Shown: positions 32,501 to 35,151 of the stretch, in pieces | Numbering within the stretch: position 1 is the stretch's first letter | Layout of the letters: every line of letters begins with the position of its first letter | Program-made: the position numbers and the translations under genes | Origin: CAYMLQ01 sp964390795 | GTDB taxonomy: Bacteria > Verrucomicrobiota > Kiritimatiellia > RFP12 > UBA1067 | NCBI GenBank assembly: GCA_964390795.1 | Contig: CAYMLQ010000019.1 | Span: 1-35,151, forward strand | Direction of reading: 5' to 3' | DNA length: 35,151 bases | The notes under the pieces: generated by a model | What the model was told of the DNA's origin: nothing | Seen by the model: the letters and a program-made list of their open reading frames with translations, nothing else | Database searches by the model: none

Positions 32501-33260
32501 GCCTTCGGATCCGGCCTCCCGCACGTCAGACGAGGCTGGCTATTTTCTGGAGTTGGGCCGCCGCGTATGCGGGTGGCTGAACGAGGCCGGCTATCCGTTC
32601 TGCCGCGGACGCTTCATGGCGCAGAACCCGGTGTGGACGCGCCCCCTGTCGGCGTGGAAAGCGCATTTCAGTTACTGGGCCGCCCGGGCAGAACCCGAAG
32701 AACTGCTGGTCTTCACCGTCTTTTTCGACTTCCGTGCCGTTTGCGGTGATCCTGCGGTTGTTTCCGATCTGCGACAGCATGTGTTCGACCAACTGCGAGA
32801 GGCACCAGCCTTCTTCCCGCATTTCGCCCGCGACGCCCTGCGGTTCAAGCCGCCGGTCATGCTGCTAGGACACATTCTGATGGGCGGCGCCCGTGGTGCG
32901 CCACGGGGGACGCTCGACCTCAAGGCGGCCATGCTGCCGATCGTGGCGTTTGCGCGCCTGTATGCGCTGCGCCATGCCATCGCGCAGACGAACACGCTGG
33001 ACCGGCTGGACGCGCTGACCGAAGCCGGCCAGCTCTCTCCGGCCAGCCGAGACGAAATCGCCGCAACCTACGGTTTTCTCATGCGGCTCCGGCTGCAGCA
33101 ACAGGTGCGGGGCGTTCATGCGGGGTTGGTTCCTGACAACCTGGTGGAGGTGCGCCGCCTGGGATACGCCGACCGCACGCTGCTGCGGCAAGCCTTTGCT
33201 CACATCCGCGTGCTGCAGCACCGCATCGCCTACGACTTTCTGGGCGGCACCCACGACTGA
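29559..33260 (+). CDS. PHP phosphoesterase-Cache-PAS-CBS-DUF294 nucleotidyltransferase fusion sensor
   Basis: 1,233 residues. PHP domain 1-245 with full metal ligands: HCH (10, 12), 'TDHD' (41-43), Glu67, His78, 'LAHP' (His158), 'GTDFH' (Asp215, His217). TM helix about 271-293; single-Cache (sCache_2-like) domain about 295-445 ('NKDYFWLQDMHPRMVMHP', 'PWGWVIGTGLYMEDV'); TM helix 455-473; PAS 490-605; a second, weaker PAS about 630-740; CBS pair 765-885; DUF294-type nucleotidyltransferase about 900-1060 with 'LGSQGRQEQ' and 'DQDN' (Asp973, Asp975); DUF294 C-terminal domain to 1225. Cache domains sense small ligands outside the membrane. The N-terminal PHP domain would be on the cytoplasmic side with PAS/CBS/nucleotidyltransferase. 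Placed 34 bp after an ActP-like symporter, it probably senses the transported carboxylate or regulates uptake. The ATG lacks a strong Shine-Dalgarno sequence. Confidence 0.85.
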   Translation: MNATTRVNLHCHSDCSDGRFSPEEVARRLAEDGVVFAALTDHDTVDGLARFQDALRRRGIGSVSGVELTALWRGEEIHLLVYGYDVTRAEWLGALRTVRLSRTSATQSVVDSLRRAGSTAQAPAPPDVAVPAHAVGPLPVADAIALARRAGGRVFLAHPLLLRPGLPALREILVDLRACGLDGIEALYAPAPAGAQQELVRMAADLGLLVCAGTDFHDPEGGRANGLGVEMPNALWQAFRDALCLEAATTAARTAAAFTHARRTRRTFGLNVILPSLLAVALFVAMIWALLIPAFEQALLDRKREMIRELAQAAWSILADAERQVAAGRLTRENAQTEARDRIATLRYGRENKDYFWLQDMHPRMVMHPYRQDLNGKDLTDFQDPKGARIFVEFAEVVRRHQEGYIDYVWQWPDDPKRLEPKESFVKGFAPWGWVIGTGLYMEDVRHEIAHLESGLVHASLFITGLVALLLMHVVRHSRRLDRERVEAIDELHTANERYRSLVEAATEGTLLVLDGRCRYANPHLLALLGYSAAELELLDLTEVLTPGDTNADVWQRIEDIQNGADTASACVAGDLRRRDGARVACTLVPTRIAVGGRGGIVLLARESVSPLESSATPLPAESPLSEAAAHAPTGLFRAGADRQGVVLAANAIAERCLRAAAGTSGDVPIALADVFRDGASFSVFYERLMLDGTADCRLSADAGHGHATTLALRAALVRDATGQPIAIDGLVEDITSLVRREQERDAMIARLQSSLLFLHEPVSHVVRPGLFCPSEMPVRKVAALLVASKASAVLVRDVSGATIGIATAHDLCDRVLAAGLDSRTPVRTVMSAPVATVPENTPVYEALLRMQEGHLRHVAVSDDAGLILGTLSDRDLLPFQQYGAVVLTSEISRAALVEDVVRSCRRISVAVKALLDSGALPHNVTRLVSSVCDAATERFVDLAIEELGPPPARFAFVALGSQGRQEQTLVTDQDNAIIYVPSDPASRTSDEAGYFLELGRRVCGWLNEAGYPFCRGRFMAQNPVWTRPLSAWKAHFSYWAARAEPEELLVFTVFFDFRAVCGDPAVVSDLRQHVFDQLREAPAFFPHFARDALRFKPPVMLLGHILMGGARGAPRGTLDLKAAMLPIVAFARLYALRHAIAQTNTLDRLDALTEAGQLSPASRDEIAATYGFLMRLRLQQQVRGVHAGLVPDNLVEVRRLGYADRTLLRQAFAHIRVLQHRIAYDFLGGTHD

Positions 33261-33463
33261 CGGTGAGCGGAATAATCAAATATAAACGACTTGGGGGACA
33301 CTCCCGTCAACGGCCTTGTCCTTGCCGGCTTGCCATAATTCGACTCATTTACATGGGCACAAATAGAACGCAAATAACTTCGGTTCGTCCGTGCATCTCA
33401 GTGCCTGTCAACGGGTTGAGCATGGAGGGTGCGCGTTTTGTCGCTGGAACTTCGGGCTAGAGC
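33261..33463. other. Intergenic, no gene or terminator seen
   Basis: About 200 bp between the sensor gene and the palindromic element. It contains small words such as GGGGGACACTCCC that resemble weak hairpins, but no convincing ORF, promoter or RNA. Base composition is less GC-rich than the flanking genes. Confidence 0.5.
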
Positions 33464-33465
33464 TC

Positions 33466-33612
33466 ATACCACTGCCGAAAAGTCTTTAGACTCTATGAAG
33501 GCACCAGACACACGGGAGGGGCACGCGTCTGCGTGCCTAGGACGAGCAGACGCTCGTCCCTCCCTGTGTGTGGAACAGCCCTTTTAGAATAAATACTTTT
33601 CGGCAGTGGTAT
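33466..33612. mobile_element. MITE-like palindromic element, 147 bp
   Basis: The ends are inverted copies: ATACCACTGCCGAAAAGT at 33466-33483 and its reverse complement at 33595-33612, with 22 of 23 bases matching when extended. Flanking TCA at 33464-33466 and 33612-33614 could be a 3-bp target duplication. Inside are paired ACACAC/GGGAGGG arms and two tandem perfect hairpins: GGCACGC-GTCT-GCGTGCC (33520-33537) and GGACGAGC-AGAC-GCTCGTCC (33540-33559). It encodes nothing and lies exactly at the stop codon of the sulfatase remnant. Confidence 0.75.
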
Positions 33613-33889
33613 CACTCGGCGATCGTCCTTGCCCGGCCCTTCCTTTTCGGCTTGAGAACGGCAGCCGAGGCCTTCCTCTGCGTCGGCATCGGCGCCTTGA
33701 CCTCCGCACGCCCTGCGACGCGAGCCGGTCGATGTTCGGAGTCTCGTAGTAGGCGCTGCCGTAGCACGCCAAGTCCGTGTAGCCGAGGTCGTCGGCCAAG
33801 ATGAAAATGATGTTGGGCTTCGCCGGTGCGGGTGCCGCCCGTGCGGACAGCGCGCCAAGGAGCGACAGCAGACAGAACAGACGCTTCAT
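33612..33889 (-). pseudogene. Sulfatase remnant: N-terminus and C-terminal tail joined by an internal deletion
   Basis: The start (33889) overlaps the upstream sulfatase stop as ATGA. A signal peptide (MKRLFCLLSLLGALSARA) is followed by the canonical formylglycine-sulfatase N-terminus 'KPNIIFILADDLGYTDL' and 'YETPNIDRLASQG' (to about residue 59). Right where the C-x-P-S-R catalytic motif should come, the family match ends. In the +1 frame the next bases read as a Lys/Arg-rich tail, 'VKAPMPTQRKASAAVLKPKR' and ending 'TIAE' at the TGA 33614-33612, which looks like a natural C-terminus. More than 1 kb of coding sequence is therefore missing. In the original frame the reading continues into the MITE to a stop at 33584. 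No sulfatase activity is possible. Confidence 0.72.
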
Positions 33890-35151
33890 GGCGTGCTCAC
33901 TTTCAAATTCCTGATCGCCCCTTTGAACGGATCTTTCCCCGCATAGCCGGTGACCGGCTTGGCGCTGTCATGCCCGACGCAGAAGTCCTCGGCGGGCTGC
34001 CGCTGCAGCAGGCCATCCGCCCGGCCCGTCGCGATGACCGCATCGTTGATTGTCAGCGTCATCTTACCACCCACCCCCAGTGAAGCCGCGACGCGCAGCG
34101 CGCCGGAAGCGGGCTCGGCGGCGACAATCTCCGTGACCGCCTCCGCTCCCTTGCGCACCGCGAAAGCCACCCGTCCGCCCTTGAGGAACAGCGAATAGCC
34201 GACCGCGATGCCGCCATGCGCCACGATCACCGCATCTTTCTGGGCCGTCTCGACCTCGCAGGAAACCGTGAAGGCCCGCTTCTCAACAGAGGGCGCGCTC
34301 GCACCCGCGATCGCGCCGCCCGGCTTAAGCTGAGCGAGCGGCACGGCCTCGCCCGCCCGCTTCTCGCCTTTGCCCTGATCCCGCGGCGTATAGCCGAGCA
34401 TCGGATAGAGCGTCTTCGCGTCCTTGACCTCTCCTGCCGGGCGACGTGACGTCGGGGCGCTGCCGCCGATCTCGGCGTCCATGGCCGCAATCAGCGCCTG
34501 CAGCCTCGCCACAATTTCGGGCTGCTTGTCCGCGAGATTGTTGCGCTCGCCGATGTCGGCGTCGAGGTCGTAGAGGCGCGGCGTGTTACCCTTCACATCG
34601 TCGGGCAGCTCTCTGCCCTTCGCCTCGTTCTGAGCGGCCACGGCCAGCTTCCACGGCCCCTGCCGCACCGCCTGAAGGCTGTAGCCCGCAAAGTAGTAGT
34701 GTGCCTCGCGCGGCGATTGCTTCGACTGGCCCAAAAGAAGCGCAGAGAGATCGCGTCCGTCGATGACCGGCTCTGCCGGCACCTTCCCACCGGCCAGCGT
34801 CACGCAGGTCGGTAACAGGTCGATGGTTCCTGCCACCGCGTCGCACACGCTGCCGGGCTCGACGTTACCAGGCCACCAGACGACCGTCGGCACCCGCACG
34901 CCCCCCTCCCACGTGCTACCCTTGCCGCCGCGCAGCGGGCCTGCGCTGCCGCCGTCGGAGCCTTTGATGAGCCACGGCCCGTTGTCGCTGGTGAAGACCA
35001 CGAGCGTGCGGCGGTCGAGCTTCAGCTCGCGCAACGTGTCCAGCACGCGGCCCGTGCTCCAGTCGACCTCTTCCACCCAGTCGCCGAAGCGTCCGTTGGC
35101 CGATTTGCCTTCAAACGCCTTTCCAGGATGGATGGGCGTATGCACCGCGCT
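33886..35151 (-). CDS. Secreted formylglycine-dependent sulfatase, C-terminal part (starts outside the window)
   Basis: 421 codons are present, open to the window edge. 'VHTPIHPGKAFEGKS', 'WSTGRVLDTLREL', 'LVVFTSDNGPW' (metal-binding Asp-Asn), and 'GPLRGGKGSTWEGGVRVP' with the conserved active-site lysine are type I sulfatase signatures. 'LYDLDADIGERNNLA' closes the catalytic domain. The last ~140 residues form a LamG/concanavalin-like domain ('GYSLFLKGGRVAFAVRKG', 'MTLTINDAVIATGRADG'), common in arylsulfatase A-like enzymes of PVC bacteria that act on sulfated polysaccharides. The modified Cys motif and signal peptide must lie beyond 35151, so activity cannot be confirmed. Its stop overlaps the start of a second, broken sulfatase gene, so the locus was once a two-sulfatase operon. 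Confidence 0.9.
   Translation of the reverse strand, partial: SAVHTPIHPGKAFEGKSANGRFGDWVEEVDWSTGRVLDTLRELKLDRRTLVVFTSDNGPWLIKGSDGGSAGPLRGGKGSTWEGGVRVPTVVWWPGNVEPGSVCDAVAGTIDLLPTCVTLAGGKVPAEPVIDGRDLSALLLGQSKQSPREAHYYFAGYSLQAVRQGPWKLAVAAQNEAKGRELPDDVKGNTPRLYDLDADIGERNNLADKQPEIVARLQALIAAMDAEIGGSAPTSRRPAGEVKDAKTLYPMLGYTPRDQGKGEKRAGEAVPLAQLKPGGAIAGASAPSVEKRAFTVSCEVETAQKDAVIVAHGGIAVGYSLFLKGGRVAFAVRKGAEAVTEIVAAEPASGALRVAASLGVGGKMTLTINDAVIATGRADGLLQRQPAEDFCVGHDSAKPVTGYAGKDPFKGAIRNLKVSTP

Noticed and set aside
33263..33460. 65-codon plus-strand frame after the sensor gene
   Set aside because: No ribosome-binding site, no recognisable sequence, and it lies in a low-GC intergenic region rich in small repeats.
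1..35151. tRNA, rRNA or riboswitch genes
   Set aside because: Reading both strands I found no cloverleaf-like segment, rRNA-conserved stretch or known riboswitch core that I could support.

Overview
The window is GC-rich, Gram-negative DNA with almost wall-to-wall genes on both strands. The mix suggests a member of the PVC group, most likely Kiritimatiellota or a related verrucomicrobial lineage: secreted sulfatases with a C-terminal LamG-like domain, a 3,579-residue secreted protein with autotransporter-type beta-strand repeats and a 'DTDGDG...WQEY' C-terminus, a large pseudopilin, and a DUF485/solute:sodium symporter pair. This taxonomic call is inference from gene content; no rRNA or tRNA gene was seen.

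Layout. 1-2352 (minus): ArsR-type regulator, CoA-disulfide reductase/rhodanese fusion, and the first third of an RND/MMPL exporter, with an AT-rich inverted repeat upstream. 2405-5318 (minus): tightly packed PHP phosphoesterase, HEAT-repeat/nuclease fusion, FetA and FetB. 5319-10721: GtrA-like membrane protein, PriA helicase with two repeat-derived insertions, a pseudopilin, a GGQ release-factor-like rescue protein and a DJ-1/PfpI protein. 10722-11269: a 550-bp gap full of inverted repeats. 11270-22009: the giant secreted protein. 22088-23749 (minus): plsY-gpsA, two early steps of phospholipid synthesis. 23914-25344: outer-membrane porin with its own terminator. 25480-27213: argS. 27332-33260: an apparent operon of DUF485 small subunit, solute:sodium symporter with an inserted domain, and a 1,233-residue PHP-Cache-PAS-CBS-nucleotidyltransferase sensor. 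33464-35151: a palindromic MITE-like element lying against a deleted sulfatase remnant, then an intact sulfatase running off the window.

Two themes stand out. First, a family of heptamer repeats (GGAGTTA / GGAGGTC / GGGTTCA variants) occurs at five loci. At four of them a G-rich tract and a C-rich tract face each other around a short spacer. Two lie in frame inside priA, two touch start codons where a Shine-Dalgarno sequence would be expected, and one supplies the argS stop codon. Second, the symporter operon ends in an unusual multidomain protein that joins a complete PHP phosphoesterase to a membrane Cache sensor and a DUF294-type nucleotidyltransferase. This looks like a sensory or regulatory unit for carboxylate uptake.

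No database search was possible. Family names come from motifs that can be read in the translations, and domain limits are approximate.
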